A DNA stretch of 64,000 nt, from positions 57,514 through 121,513 of the forward strand of contig NZ_CAJVCE010000022.1 of the NCBI RefSeq assembly GCF_910594985.1, in the 5' to 3' direction. A model generated the notes under the pieces. The model did not search any database, was not told the origin of the DNA, and saw only the letters and a list, made by a program, of their open reading frames with translations. Numbering within the stretch: the stretch's first letter is position 1; each line of letters opens with the position of its first letter. The position numbers and the translations under genes were made by a program. Positions 42,282-51,468 of the stretch are shown here, piece after piece. Source of the stretch: Paenibacillus allorhizosphaerae (GTDB lineage Bacteria > Bacillota > Bacilli > Paenibacillales > NBRC-103111).

Positions 42282-43907
42282 TTACGACGGAAGATGCTGG
42301 TCCCGGTATTCCTGCGGCGTCAAGCCCGTATGCTTTTTAAACACGTTGATGAACGAATGCGCGCGCTGATAGCCGAGCTTCGCGGCAATTTCGTATATTT
42401 TTTCCTGGCTGTTCAGCAGCAGCTGCGCCGCTTTCTCCATACGGAGACGGTAGACATAGTCGCTAATGTTTTCCCCCGTTTCCAGCTTGTATATTTTGGA
42501 AACGTACACGGGATGCAAATACACGCGATCCGCGATCGCCTGCAGCGAGACATCCTCGGACAAGCTTTCCTCGATAAACTCGCGAACTTGCCGGATCAAG
42601 CCGATCCGCGAGTCTTTCGTTTCCGCCTCCGACCGGCTTCTGAACCGCCCGAACACCTCCTGCGTCCAGTCGTGAAGCTGCTTCCACGTTCGGAAAGGCG
42701 TTCCCTGAAGCAGCCGGTCGTAGTCGGTCCCGATCAGCGAGGACAGCAGTATTCCGCTTTTGTGCGCCGTCTGCGTAATCGCCGAAGAAATCGCGAGGAA
42801 CACTTCCAGCAAATACTCCTCCGATTCCGCTCCCATCCCCTTCAGCTCGGCGAATATGGCATCGATCCGCTCTTCAAGCTTGCCCCAGTGCCCTGCCTCA
42901 AGAAGCTGGGCGAGCGTCGGAAGCTGGTATACGCTGTGCAGCAAGGGCAGCTTGCCCGGCAAATCGTTCGAACCGCCAACGGCCAAAATCAGCTCCTGCT
43001 CGCGTCCGACGCGCTGGCGAAGAGCGGTGAGCGTCCGGTCGTACACGGTCGTAAGATCGGCGGGGAAGGCGCCCCACCCGCCGATCAAAATCGATACTTG
43101 GCCTTTCAGGTACGTTCGGATCGCATGCTGCAGCTGCGATGCGGTTCGCTCCAAACGCTCGCTTCGCTCCGCCTCCGCTGCCTCCACGATGCATTTGACG
43201 AGAAAAATGACGTTATCGTGCGCATCTTTGCCTTGCCACAGCTGAAAATCTTGCGCAAACAGCTCCTCCGCCATATTGCCGATGCCGTATTCCACCAGCG
43301 CTATGCTTTGCGCATCGTAGCCCGGAAACGGATCCTCCAGCCGGATCAGTAGCATGGCGAAAGTGGAATCCATCAGGTCGGGCGCCTGAAGCAGCTTTAA
43401 TTTGTTCGCGAGCCCCTCTCTCGAATAGCGCCGTCCCTGCAGCAGCTCAGCCAGCAGCTGGCCGCGAAGCTGCGGCAAGTTTTCGCGCAGCGTCCGCTCG
43501 ATCCGTTCCTGGGAAATGATTTGCGCCCATTCTTCCTCCAGCTTGCGCAGCACTTCCTGCGCCGTCTGCAGCAGCTCCTCGTCAGTCACCGGCTTCAGCA
43601 AATAGTTCGCCGTCCCGCGGACGATCGCTTCCTGCGCGTAAGCGAAGTCGGCGTGGCCCGACAGCAGAATACAGCGCGTCTTGTGCCATTTCCGCTGAAT
43701 TTCCGCGGCCAGCTCCAATCCGCTCATGCCGGGCATCCGGATATCGGTAATGACCAGCTCGATCGGATGCTCTTCCAGCAGCTCCAACGCTTCAAAGGCC
43801 GAGTACGCTTTGTACACCTTCGTCACTCGAATGCTGTCCCAAGGAACCAGACCGGCAAGCCGTTCCACCACATGCGCTTCGTCATCCACGATCAGCAGTC
43901 TCGCCAT
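42282..43907 (-). CDS. YesN-like response regulator with AraC-type DNA-binding domain
   Basis: A 541-residue regulator. The receiver domain has the acidic pair in LLIVDDEAHVV, the phospho-acceptor aspartate in VITDIRMPGMSG and the lysine in NYLLKPVTDE. A long middle region of unknown fold is followed by a C-terminal AraC double helix-turn-helix (LQAIADRVYLHPVYVSKIYK, then IYEIAAKLGYQRAHSFINVF). ATG at 43907 lies 8 bases after AAGGAGG; ATG 43913 would be only 2 bases away. The start overlaps the kinase gene by 26 bases. It should activate its own sugar-transport operon when the YesM-like kinase senses a saccharide. Confidence 0.92.
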   Translation of the reverse strand: MARLLIVDDEAHVVERLAGLVPWDSIRVTKVYKAYSAFEALELLEEHPIELVITDIRMPGMSGLELAAEIQRKWHKTRCILLSGHADFAYAQEAIVRGTANYLLKPVTDEELLQTAQEVLRKLEEEWAQIISQERIERTLRENLPQLRGQLLAELLQGRRYSREGLANKLKLLQAPDLMDSTFAMLLIRLEDPFPGYDAQSIALVEYGIGNMAEELFAQDFQLWQGKDAHDNVIFLVKCIVEAAEAERSERLERTASQLQHAIRTYLKGQVSILIGGWGAFPADLTTVYDRTLTALRQRVGREQELILAVGGSNDLPGKLPLLHSVYQLPTLAQLLEAGHWGKLEERIDAIFAELKGMGAESEEYLLEVFLAISSAITQTAHKSGILLSSLIGTDYDRLLQGTPFRTWKQLHDWTQEVFGRFRSRSEAETKDSRIGLIRQVREFIEESLSEDVSLQAIADRVYLHPVYVSKIYKLETGENISDYVYRLRMEKAAQLLLNSQEKIYEIAAKLGYQRAHSFINVFKKHTGLTPQEYRDQHLPS

Positions 43908-45678
43908 CCGCATCCCCTCCTTCTATTGCTCCCGGACCGGGCCGCTCCGCTTCCTGCCATGCTAGCGTAATGCGCATGCCGCCCAGCGGCGACGCTTCCA
44001 GCAATAGGCCGGCTTCTGTCCCGTAAGCGTACTGCAGCCGCTGATGAACGTTCCACACGCCCGTTCCCATATGCCGGTCCATCGGCAGCGCCAGCTTCCT
44101 TCTCAGCTTCTTCATCTCTTCTTCCGTCATGCCCCTCCCGTTGTCCTCGACAACGAGACGGTACTTGCCGTTCTCCGACGTGCCGCTAATAAAAATGAGA
44201 CACTCGCCCGGCTGATGTTCGATACCGTGTACAATGGCATTTTCGACAATCGGCTGCAGCATCAGACGTGGAATTTTCAATTCCAGCATCTCGTCCGGAA
44301 CGTCGATTTCATAATACAGCCGCTGCATGCGCAAGTTTTGAATGTTCAAGTAATGCTGCACGAGTCCCAGCTCCTCCCGCAGCGGAACGCTCTGTTCTTC
44401 CAATCGCGTTGTGTAACGATAATATTCGGCGAGACTTTGCGCCATCGTGACGACCGATTCCTTGTCGCCCATTTTCGCCGTGTTAATAATGAAGAATAGG
44501 CTATTGTACAAAAAATGCGGATTGATCTGCGCCTGCAGCTGCTTTAACGTCGCTTCGCGGGCGCGGATTTTTTCCTCGTACACATCTTCCACCAGCTCCT
44601 GAATCCGCTCCGCCATCCGGTTGAAACGCTGAAACAGGAAGTCGAATTCGTTATTCGCCCGGCTCTGGAGCCTCACGGATAAATCGCCCTTGTGCATCCG
44701 TTGAACGGCATGCATCAACCGCTGAATCGGATTGCGGACATACCGGTAAAGCAGCAGGGCCGCGGCGACGCCCATAATTAGCAGCAAAGCGAACGTAACG
44801 TAAAAAAGCGTCCCGCTCGTCGTAATCGGCCTCAGGATCGTCTCGACCGGCAAATAATCGACCAAGTACCATCCAAGCTGCGCAGATTGAACGTAATTGA
44901 CCGAATAATCGCGGTCTTCGATCCGCACGACGCGATGTCCGATCGTTTGCTTCGCGGCATCCGGCGAATCCGCGTTCAGCGCTTCCACCAGCAAGCCGAT
45001 TTTGCGGCTGTCGGGATGGCTGCTGACGACAGGATCGTATCCCGTTTTATAAAAGAACGGGTCCCCCTCGCCCCCCGCTTTGACTTTGTCCAGCATCCGC
45101 GTAATGTTATCGATCGGAAACGCCACCTGGAACAACGCCTGTGTTTGTTCCACGGTAACCGCTTTGATCGGAACGGCGATCTGCCGCGCGAAATGGCCGG
45201 CAATCGATGAGCCGACCGATATTTTCTCATATGTCCATTGCGCTATCGGAACATGTTCGGCTACGTAAGTCTGGTCGTACGTTTTGAAAATGTTAGAGGA
45301 CACGACTTTGCGGTCTTTCGGCAAATAGACCGTCAACTCGTTCGTCCACGGGCTGGAGACGCTTTGCAGGCTCAGTTTCTCGAACACTTTCGATTGTTCT
45401 TTAATCGTGTCAAAACCGCCGTCGTCCCGCCGCTCGACAAAAGCCCGGACATACGGGTCCGAGCTGAGAATGACTGGGAAGAGCGACAACTGCTCCACGT
45501 TTGAATCGAATTGGCTAAGGAAAAAGGACAGCTGATTGAGGCTGGAAGATTGAATCTGGCTCTTCACGACCTCAACGCTGACCTTGTAGGAATAGCTGTA
45601 TAAGAACAGAATCGGCACCAGCAGCACAATGATCGCTGCCAGCGCCTTTCGAAAAATGGTGAATGGTCCGGTCATCAT
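43882..45678 (-). CDS. YesM-like sensor histidine kinase
   Basis: A 598-residue membrane kinase: first membrane segment ALAAIIVLLVPILFLYSYSY, a dCache-like extracellular domain (residues 35-285), second segment YVTFALLLIMGVAAALLLY, HAMP, then the His_kinase domain with QAQINPHFLYNSLFFI carrying the phosphorylated histidine, and the ATPase domain with ENAIVHGIEHQPGE, VVEDNGRGM and MGTGVWNVHQRL. This is the LytS/YesM group that usually senses polysaccharide breakdown products. It is co-transcribed behind two sugar permeases and overlaps the response regulator gene, a standard unit in Paenibacillus relatives. Confidence 0.93.
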   Translation of the reverse strand: MMTGPFTIFRKALAAIIVLLVPILFLYSYSYKVSVEVVKSQIQSSSLNQLSFFLSQFDSNVEQLSLFPVILSSDPYVRAFVERRDDGGFDTIKEQSKVFEKLSLQSVSSPWTNELTVYLPKDRKVVSSNIFKTYDQTYVAEHVPIAQWTYEKISVGSSIAGHFARQIAVPIKAVTVEQTQALFQVAFPIDNITRMLDKVKAGGEGDPFFYKTGYDPVVSSHPDSRKIGLLVEALNADSPDAAKQTIGHRVVRIEDRDYSVNYVQSAQLGWYLVDYLPVETILRPITTSGTLFYVTFALLLIMGVAAALLLYRYVRNPIQRLMHAVQRMHKGDLSVRLQSRANNEFDFLFQRFNRMAERIQELVEDVYEEKIRAREATLKQLQAQINPHFLYNSLFFIINTAKMGDKESVVTMAQSLAEYYRYTTRLEEQSVPLREELGLVQHYLNIQNLRMQRLYYEIDVPDEMLELKIPRLMLQPIVENAIVHGIEHQPGECLIFISGTSENGKYRLVVEDNGRGMTEEEMKKLRRKLALPMDRHMGTGVWNVHQRLQYAYGTEAGLLLEASPLGGMRITLAWQEAERPGPGAIEGGDADGETADRG

Positions 45679-45725
45679 CTTTTTGCGTCAACCCCTTGAT
45701 CTGTCGATCGATCGTATGCCGCGGA

Positions 45726-46562
45726 TTACCCCTTCACTGCGCCGGCAGCCAGTCCGCTGACGATATACCGCTGAGCCAGCAGCGCAATGATGAGCACCGG
45801 AAGCGTGATCATGCATGCCGCCGCCATCAAAGCGCCCCAGTTGATTTCGGAATAGGACATGAAGTTGAATACGGCGATCGGAAGCGTCTTGGTTTTATCC
45901 CCCGCCAGTATAATGGAAAACATGAAGTTGTTCCACGAAAAAATAAACGAAAGCAGCGAGGACGTAATGACGCCCGGGCCGGAAATCGGCAAAATGATTC
46001 GCCGGAACACCTGATTGCGCGTGCAGCCGTCGATTAGCCCCGCTTCCTCAATCTCATGCGGAAGCCCTTCGAAGAAGGAGATCATGACCCAGATAATGAA
46101 CGGCAGCCCGACGAGCATATGGCTTAAAATGAGCGCCGTATACGTATCCACCAGACCGAGGCCCGAGAAAATGATGAACCACGGAATCAGGAACGTAATC
46201 CCCGGGATAATGCGGGCGACCAAAATGATAAGCCCCAACCCTTGAAGCCGGTATCTCGCGATCGCATAGGCGGCCGGGAGGCCCAGAATCAACGAACCGA
46301 CGGTTGAGCCTACGGCGACAATGAAGCTGTTCCAAATGAATTTGAGAAACTGGTATTCCCCGAATACTTTCGAGTAGTTTTTCCCCGTCGGCGTGAAAAA
46401 GAAAAACTGGCTGGTGGACATGATTTGCGCTTGCGTCTTGAAGGAGGCGAGCAGCATCCATATGAACGGGAACGAGAAACTCAGGATGACGATGAACGTC
46501 AGAATGCCCAGGACGATCTCCTTGACCCGCCGTTCTTTTTTCATACTTTTCGTCGCGCTCAT
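45726..46562 (-). CDS. Carbohydrate ABC transporter permease (MalG-like)
   Basis: A 278-residue inner-membrane permease with six membrane segments. It has the CUT1-type EAA loop ATPase-contact region EIEEAGLIDGCTRNQVFRRIIL, and ends in QRYIVSGLAAGAVKG, the typical MalG-type tail. It overlaps the upstream permease gene by 4 bases (ATGA). No ATPase gene is present in the operon, so a shared MsmX/UgpC-type ATPase from elsewhere should energise transport. The sugar cannot be told from the permease sequence. Confidence 0.93.
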   Translation of the reverse strand: MSATKSMKKERRVKEIVLGILTFIVILSFSFPFIWMLLASFKTQAQIMSTSQFFFFTPTGKNYSKVFGEYQFLKFIWNSFIVAVGSTVGSLILGLPAAYAIARYRLQGLGLIILVARIIPGITFLIPWFIIFSGLGLVDTYTALILSHMLVGLPFIIWVMISFFEGLPHEIEEAGLIDGCTRNQVFRRIILPISGPGVITSSLLSFIFSWNNFMFSIILAGDKTKTLPIAVFNFMSYSEINWGALMAAACMITLPVLIIALLAQRYIVSGLAAGAVKG

Positions 46563-47449
46563 GATGAAGACACCTCCAGACGTTTACGAATCCATATCAA
46601 TGCGAGCGTCAGACCGAGCACCAAAGCGAAGAAGATCACGAGCAGCGATGACGCCATCCCCAGCTTGAAGTATTGGAAGCCGAGCACGTAACCGTACAAG
46701 TTCAACGTCTCCGAGGCCAGGTTCGGCCCGCCTTGGGTGGTCGAGTAAATGATATCGAACGTTTTCAGCACATCGATCAGCCGCAGCATAACGGCGACGA
46801 TAATCGTCGGGCGAAGAAGCGGCAGCGTAATGTAACTGAATTTTTGCCATGCGGTCGCTCCGTCCACATCCGCGGCTTCGTACGGTTCCGACGGCAAGGT
46901 GGATAAGCCCGCCATGACGATCAGCGCGATCATCGGCGTCCATTCCCAAATGTCGATAATGACGAGCGACGGAATGACCTGCGACGGGGAGGCGAGCCAT
47001 AGCATCGGCGGCAGTCCCAGCGCTTTCAGCAATTGATTGGCTACGCCGATCGACGGCTCATAAATGAGCAGCCATACAAGACCCATCGCAACCGGTGTAG
47101 CGACCATCGGCAGCAGGAACAGTGTCTTCACGATGTTTTTGCCGCGGAATTCGCGGTACAGCAAAAGCGCGATGGCCACGCCGAGGATCGTTTGCATGAT
47201 GATCGCAGCGAATGTAAAGTAGAACGTTGAAGTGACCGCATGCCAGAAACGGCCATCCTTGAATAAATCGATATAGTTGGACAAGCCGACCCATTTCGGC
47301 GGCGTGGTCGCCGACATGCTCCACTCATAGAAGCTGATTCTCAAGGTGTACAAAATAGGGAATACCATCATGAGCAAAACAAAGAGGAGGGCCGGCAGGG
47401 TGTAGATCCATTTGATGTTACGGTCGAACCAATTGGTTGGCATCGTCAT
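46559..47449 (-). CDS. Carbohydrate ABC transporter permease (MalF-like)
   Basis: A 296-residue permease with six membrane segments, beginning with WIYTLPALLFVLLMMVFPIL and LRISFYEWSM, as in sugar-type MalF/UgpA proteins. The EAA loop is PYEAADVDGATAWQKFSYIT. ATG at 47449 is taken since AAGGAGAGG lies close upstream; the ATG 15 bases earlier contains that site. Follows the binding-protein gene by 138 bases, in which a weak hairpin with a TTTTGTTTT run on the minus strand (47490-47580) may lower expression of the permeases relative to the binding protein. Confidence 0.92.
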   Translation of the reverse strand: MTMPTNWFDRNIKWIYTLPALLFVLLMMVFPILYTLRISFYEWSMSATTPPKWVGLSNYIDLFKDGRFWHAVTSTFYFTFAAIIMQTILGVAIALLLYREFRGKNIVKTLFLLPMVATPVAMGLVWLLIYEPSIGVANQLLKALGLPPMLWLASPSQVIPSLVIIDIWEWTPMIALIVMAGLSTLPSEPYEAADVDGATAWQKFSYITLPLLRPTIIVAVMLRLIDVLKTFDIIYSTTQGGPNLASETLNLYGYVLGFQYFKLGMASSLLVIFFALVLGLTLALIWIRKRLEVSSS

Positions 47450-47587
47450 ACCCCTCTCCTTCATTCTTGATTTAGCCGTTCATCCCGGATGAACAAAACA
47501 AAAGAGAGGGCCTCCCGTTAGGTCGGCTTCTGTAGCTGCCAGGAAAGCACTCTCTCGCATCGTATTGCTTTCATTGCTATTGGTTCA

Positions 47588-48916
47588 TCACTTCGTTTTA
47601 TCTTTGTCAATAATCGCCTGCAGCTCTTTATTCGCCTGCTCTGCAGCAGCCTTAATATCTTCGCCGCTAATCGCTTTGAGCACGATCGCTCCAACGGCAT
47701 CGCGGGCTTCCCCTACGCTGATGACGGTCGGACGGTCATGGTCCACGCCGCCTTTGGACGATTCCTTAATGACCGGAACGAGCTCGGCAGGGAATCCGGT
47801 TGTGCCTTCCGGCTTATCCCATACGGACATCCGCGCGCCAGGGTTGCCTTTTTGCTGCGTCTGGAGAACGACTTCTTTGCTTGTCGCCCACTTGATGAAT
47901 TCCCATGCCGCATCCTTGTTCGCCGACTTGGAGTTCATCGCCAGACCCCAGGATGTAATATTGTAAGGCTTGGAGCCCGCCGCTCCGCCCGGAAATACCG
48001 CGAAGCCCACTTTATCGGCGACAACCGATTTTTCCTTGTCGGTCGCGTTGTTGTAGATCGAGTTCGCATCGGTATAAAAAGCGACTTTCCCTTGCGCGAA
48101 TATGCCGATCGCTTGCGGCCACGACATGTTCATGACGCCCGGAGGGCCGTAATCTTTAAGCAAGGTGGCGTACGTTCCGAAAGCTTTGAGCGCCTCCGGC
48201 GTATTGACCGTTGCTTTGTCGTCCTTCATGAAGTCCGCGCCTTCCGAGTACAGGAAGGAGGATACTTGCGTTACGAGCGGCGAGCGCTGGCCGCGGGCGA
48301 CAAAGCCGTACATTTCATTTTTCGGGTCATGCAGCTTTTTGACCGCGGCTACGAGCTCGTCAAGCGTCTTCGGCACCGCGATGCCCGCTTTTTGCAGCAA
48401 ATCTTTGCGGTAATAAAGGATTTCCTGCTCGGTAATGACCGGTATGCCCGTCAGCTTCTTGTCTACCGTCGTCGAGCCTACGGCCGATTTGGAGAAATCG
48501 TTGAAGTCGTAATTGGCATCTTTCCCGACATACTCGTCAAGCGGCTGTACCCATCCGTTCTTGTAGAACAGCTTGCCTTCCTGCAATGGACGATACATGA
48601 ACACGTCCGGCGTTGTCGCCCCCGTCGTGAATTGGACGGTCAGCTTTTGCGTCAGCTGATCCTCGAAGAAGCTTTGCAGCTCCACCTTCATCCCCGTTTG
48701 TTCCTCAAACTTCGGTATGAGCGGCTTGATTGCCTCGCCCCACGGATGGTTTGCCGTGACGAGCGTCAGCTTCTTGCCTTGGAACGGCTTCGCCGCGGCT
48801 TGCCCTTGCCCGCCTTCCGCAGGTTTCTGCGCGCCGCCTCCGCATCCGGCCAGCAATCCTGCCGTTAAGACAGATGCCATACTTACGCTCATGATCCGTT
48901 TCCATGTATTATTCAT
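47588..48916 (-). CDS. Family 1 extracellular sugar-binding lipoprotein
   Basis: A 442-residue lipoprotein: signal peptide MNNTWKRIMSVSMASVLTAG followed by the lipobox LLAGC (C25), then a Gly/Ala-rich linker and a two-lobed binding domain (FEEQTGMKVELQSF, TTPDVFMYRP, YYRKDLLQKAGI, WAIGE-like gate region AMNSKSANKDAAWEFIKW). ATG at 48916 follows AGGGAGG by 8 bases. First gene of the operon, so the most abundant product expected. It delivers its sugar to the two permeases encoded downstream; it is not closely related to the other two binding proteins of this window. Confidence 0.92.
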   Translation of the reverse strand: MNNTWKRIMSVSMASVLTAGLLAGCGGGAQKPAEGGQGQAAAKPFQGKKLTLVTANHPWGEAIKPLIPKFEEQTGMKVELQSFFEDQLTQKLTVQFTTGATTPDVFMYRPLQEGKLFYKNGWVQPLDEYVGKDANYDFNDFSKSAVGSTTVDKKLTGIPVITEQEILYYRKDLLQKAGIAVPKTLDELVAAVKKLHDPKNEMYGFVARGQRSPLVTQVSSFLYSEGADFMKDDKATVNTPEALKAFGTYATLLKDYGPPGVMNMSWPQAIGIFAQGKVAFYTDANSIYNNATDKEKSVVADKVGFAVFPGGAAGSKPYNITSWGLAMNSKSANKDAAWEFIKWATSKEVVLQTQQKGNPGARMSVWDKPEGTTGFPAELVPVIKESSKGGVDHDRPTVISVGEARDAVGAIVLKAISGEDIKAAAEQANKELQAIIDKDKTK

Positions 48917-49065
48917 TTCGTGGACCTCCCTGGAATGCTGCATATTGCCCTCGATGTTATGATTGGATTCGATCACCGCTATTGGGCCTACGCTTAGATT
49001 ATCCCAGATCGCGATTTCTATAAATAACGCAAATTCAATATCGATAACGGGCCGTTAAGCAAAAA

Positions 49066-49117
49066 AGACGTTCTGCCCGAAAAGCGGATGCGGCCATCCA
49101 CTGTGTCGGACAAAACG
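49066..49117 (-). terminator. Terminator of the mltG-yrrN-yrrO transcript
   Basis: AAGACGTT pairs with AACGTCTT, with a further interrupted inner stem, and is followed by TTTT on the minus strand, about 50 bases after the last U32 gene. Confidence 0.75.
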
Positions 49118-49164
49118 TCTTGGTAAGGAGCTTTATCTGGTGTCAAATATCGTTATTGTTAAGG

Positions 49165-50451
49165 TTATTTACCAATCTTTTTGCGCATCATATCCATCGG
49201 GTGCACCGGATGATCCACCTGCATGCGAATGAGCTGCAGCGGATGACGAGCAGCCGTCAGTTGTTCTCCATCCTCGCTGTGCAGTTCGGAGACGGTCTGC
49301 TTGAAGAACGTACCCTTCGGCCCGAAAAACTCGACTTCCTGGCCCGGCTTGAAGTGATTGCGCTGCTGAATGAGTGCCATCTTCGTTGCCGCATCATACG
49401 ATTTCACCACGCCGACGAAATCGTACGGCGCCGCCTTGTCTTCCGGCTCGAAAATATGATCTTCGTGACCCGGATGGTCAAAGAAAAACCCGGTATTCAG
49501 CGGCCGGTTCGCCGCCTTCTGGATTTCATACAACCATTCCGGCTTCATTTCGTAATGCTCGGGGTCTTCGAAATAAGCGTCGATGGCCTGACGGTACGCA
49601 TTGACGACCGTTGCTACATAATGCACGCTTTTCATCCGGCCTTCGATTTTGAAGCTGTCCACGCCCGAGCGAATGAGCTCCGGCAAATGCTCGATCATCG
49701 CAAGATCTTTCGAGCTCATGGAGAACGGATTGTCGCCTTCCTGGAACAGCGGCAGCTCTTTCATACCGATCTGCTGCTGCGACCTGTCTTCCTCGGTCGT
49801 AAATAGATCGTACTTCCAGCGGCAAGACTGCGAGCACCCGCCGCGGTTCGAATCCCGGTCGGTAAAATGATTCGACAGCACGCAGCGGCCCGAAAACGAG
49901 CTGCACATCGCGCCGTGCACGAACACTTCGATTTCAATATCGACGTTCTTCTTGATATCGACGATTTCTTCCATGCTCACCTCTCGTGCCAGCACGACGC
50001 GGTCGATGCCTTCATCTTTCCAGAATTGCACGGCGCCGCGGTTCATCGTCGACTGCTGCGTGCTGAGGTGAATCTCCAGCTTCGGAGCGACCCGTTTGCA
50101 CGTTTCGATAATAATCGGATCGGCTACGATAATCGCATGCACACCTGCGTCTTGAATGCCCCGCAAGTAGTCTTCCAGGCCGGAAATATCTTCGTTATGC
50201 GCATAAATATTCGTAGCGACAAACACTTTCGCGCCGTATTTTTCCGCAAACTCGACCCCTTCCCGCATCTCTTCGAACGTGAAGTTGTCCGCATTCGACC
50301 GCAGGCCGTATTGCTGTCCGCCAATGTACACCGCATCCGCTCCGTAATGTACGGCGAACTTTAATTTTTCCAGACTGCCCGCCGGCGCCAGCAGCTCCGG
50401 CTTCTCCAGCCGCACCCGTTTGCCCAATAGTTGTTCCCGAACCAAAGTCAT
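49165..50451 (-). CDS. yrrO: U32 family peptidase-like tRNA hydroxylation protein (long form)
   Basis: A 428-residue U32 protein. Landmarks are KPELLAPAGSLEKLKFAVHYGADAVY at the start (only the first part is needed for recognition: LLAPAGSLEKLKFA), the EVFVHGAMCSSFSGRC signature, SNHFTDRDSNRGGCSQSCRW with the cysteines that bind an iron-sulfur cluster in relatives, and a C-terminal beta domain. In B. subtilis, YrrN and YrrO (TrhP1/TrhP2) are needed for 5-hydroxyuridine at position 34 of tRNA. The neighbour at 50483 is the matching short form, and both sit in the alaS-mltG neighbourhood as in Bacillus. Peptidase activity is doubtful. Confidence 0.93.
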   Translation of the reverse strand: MTLVREQLLGKRVRLEKPELLAPAGSLEKLKFAVHYGADAVYIGGQQYGLRSNADNFTFEEMREGVEFAEKYGAKVFVATNIYAHNEDISGLEDYLRGIQDAGVHAIIVADPIIIETCKRVAPKLEIHLSTQQSTMNRGAVQFWKDEGIDRVVLAREVSMEEIVDIKKNVDIEIEVFVHGAMCSSFSGRCVLSNHFTDRDSNRGGCSQSCRWKYDLFTTEEDRSQQQIGMKELPLFQEGDNPFSMSSKDLAMIEHLPELIRSGVDSFKIEGRMKSVHYVATVVNAYRQAIDAYFEDPEHYEMKPEWLYEIQKAANRPLNTGFFFDHPGHEDHIFEPEDKAAPYDFVGVVKSYDAATKMALIQQRNHFKPGQEVEFFGPKGTFFKQTVSELHSEDGEQLTAARHPLQLIRMQVDHPVHPMDMMRKKIGK

Positions 50452-50482
50452 CTCTTTCCACCTCGCTTAAAGCCATTTTTTA

Positions 50483-51421
50483 TTAATACACTTGCTCTTT
50501 ATAAAAGAAACCATACGACAGTTCGCGTCTCGGGTCCTGCAGCTCACGGATCGCATCGAGCCATTGTTCCTGAAATTCATACCCGGCCGGATCCGCTTCG
50601 TAAGCGTCGATCGCCTGACGGTAGCTGCGGACGACCGTCTCATTGTACTCCACTGACTTCATTAGTCCGTCGATCTTCAAGCTGTCCAATCCGCCCTCCA
50701 GCAGCTCATGCAGACTGTCCAGCATGCAAATATCGTCGGAGCTCATAATATGCGTACCGTTCTGATCCTCGTACACCGGATAGCGCTCATTTTGGCGCTC
50801 CTGCTCGATCAGGAACAACCCTTCCTCCTGTCCGAGCGTCAGCTTGTCAAGCTCCTCCGGACGGCCCTGATGCTCCTTATAATTCGTCAGCAGGCTCCGC
50901 TTCGAATGGTAAATGTTCGTAATGCCGTGCACCTGCACTTGCACTTCCATTTCATCGCCGAGCTGCCGCTTGATCTCGAGCGTTTCGTCCAGATTGAGCT
51001 CCCGCGCCAGCACGATGCGTCCTGCGCCTTTGCTTGCCCAATAGCGAGCGGTTGCGTAATTAGTGGACGTCATCTCCGCGTTCCAGTGCATTGGCAATCC
51101 TGGCGCGGCCTGACGCACCGCCATCAGCACGGCGGGATCGCCGAACGCAATCGCATCGACTTGGAGCTCGCCGAGCTTTGCGATATACGCGGACAAGTCT
51201 CCAAGCATATCGTTCTCCATAATATTATTGACCGCCACGTACACTTTGGCTCCTTGCTCGTGAACCCAGGGCACGACGTCAGCGAGCTCCGGCAGCGTCA
51301 CTTCGCCGGGCATCCGCAGCGCAAACCGGTGTTCACCGACAATGACCGCATTCGCTCCCGCGGCGATATAACGCCTGACTTCTTCCACTGAGCCGGCCGT
51401 AATCAACAGCTCCGTTTGCAT
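50483..51421 (-). CDS. yrrN: U32 family protein (short form)
   Basis: A 312-residue U32 protein homologous to the neighbour but shorter. It keeps the barrel (LLITAGSVEEVRRYIAAGAN, MHWNAEMTSTNYATARYW, RIVLARELNLDETLEI) and in place of the cysteine signature reads VQVHGITNIYHSKRSLLTNY, so it lacks the cluster cysteines. In B. subtilis the equivalent YrrN works with YrrO in tRNA uridine-34 hydroxylation. Placed 31 bases before yrrO. In B. subtilis a methyltransferase gene (yrrM) lies between mltG and yrrN; here it is absent. Confidence 0.9.
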   Translation of the reverse strand: MQTELLITAGSVEEVRRYIAAGANAVIVGEHRFALRMPGEVTLPELADVVPWVHEQGAKVYVAVNNIMENDMLGDLSAYIAKLGELQVDAIAFGDPAVLMAVRQAAPGLPMHWNAEMTSTNYATARYWASKGAGRIVLARELNLDETLEIKRQLGDEMEVQVQVHGITNIYHSKRSLLTNYKEHQGRPEELDKLTLGQEEGLFLIEQERQNERYPVYEDQNGTHIMSSDDICMLDSLHELLEGGLDSLKIDGLMKSVEYNETVVRSYRQAIDAYEADPAGYEFQEQWLDAIRELQDPRRELSYGFFYKEQVY

Positions 51422-51468
51422 AACCTATCACCGTCTTTATCGTTTATTGCATTGCTTGTTTGTTATCA

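Noticed and set aside
42261..43352. A 363-codon plus-strand frame opposite the YesN-like gene
   Set aside because: Shadow of the response regulator; no recognisable domain and no ribosome site.
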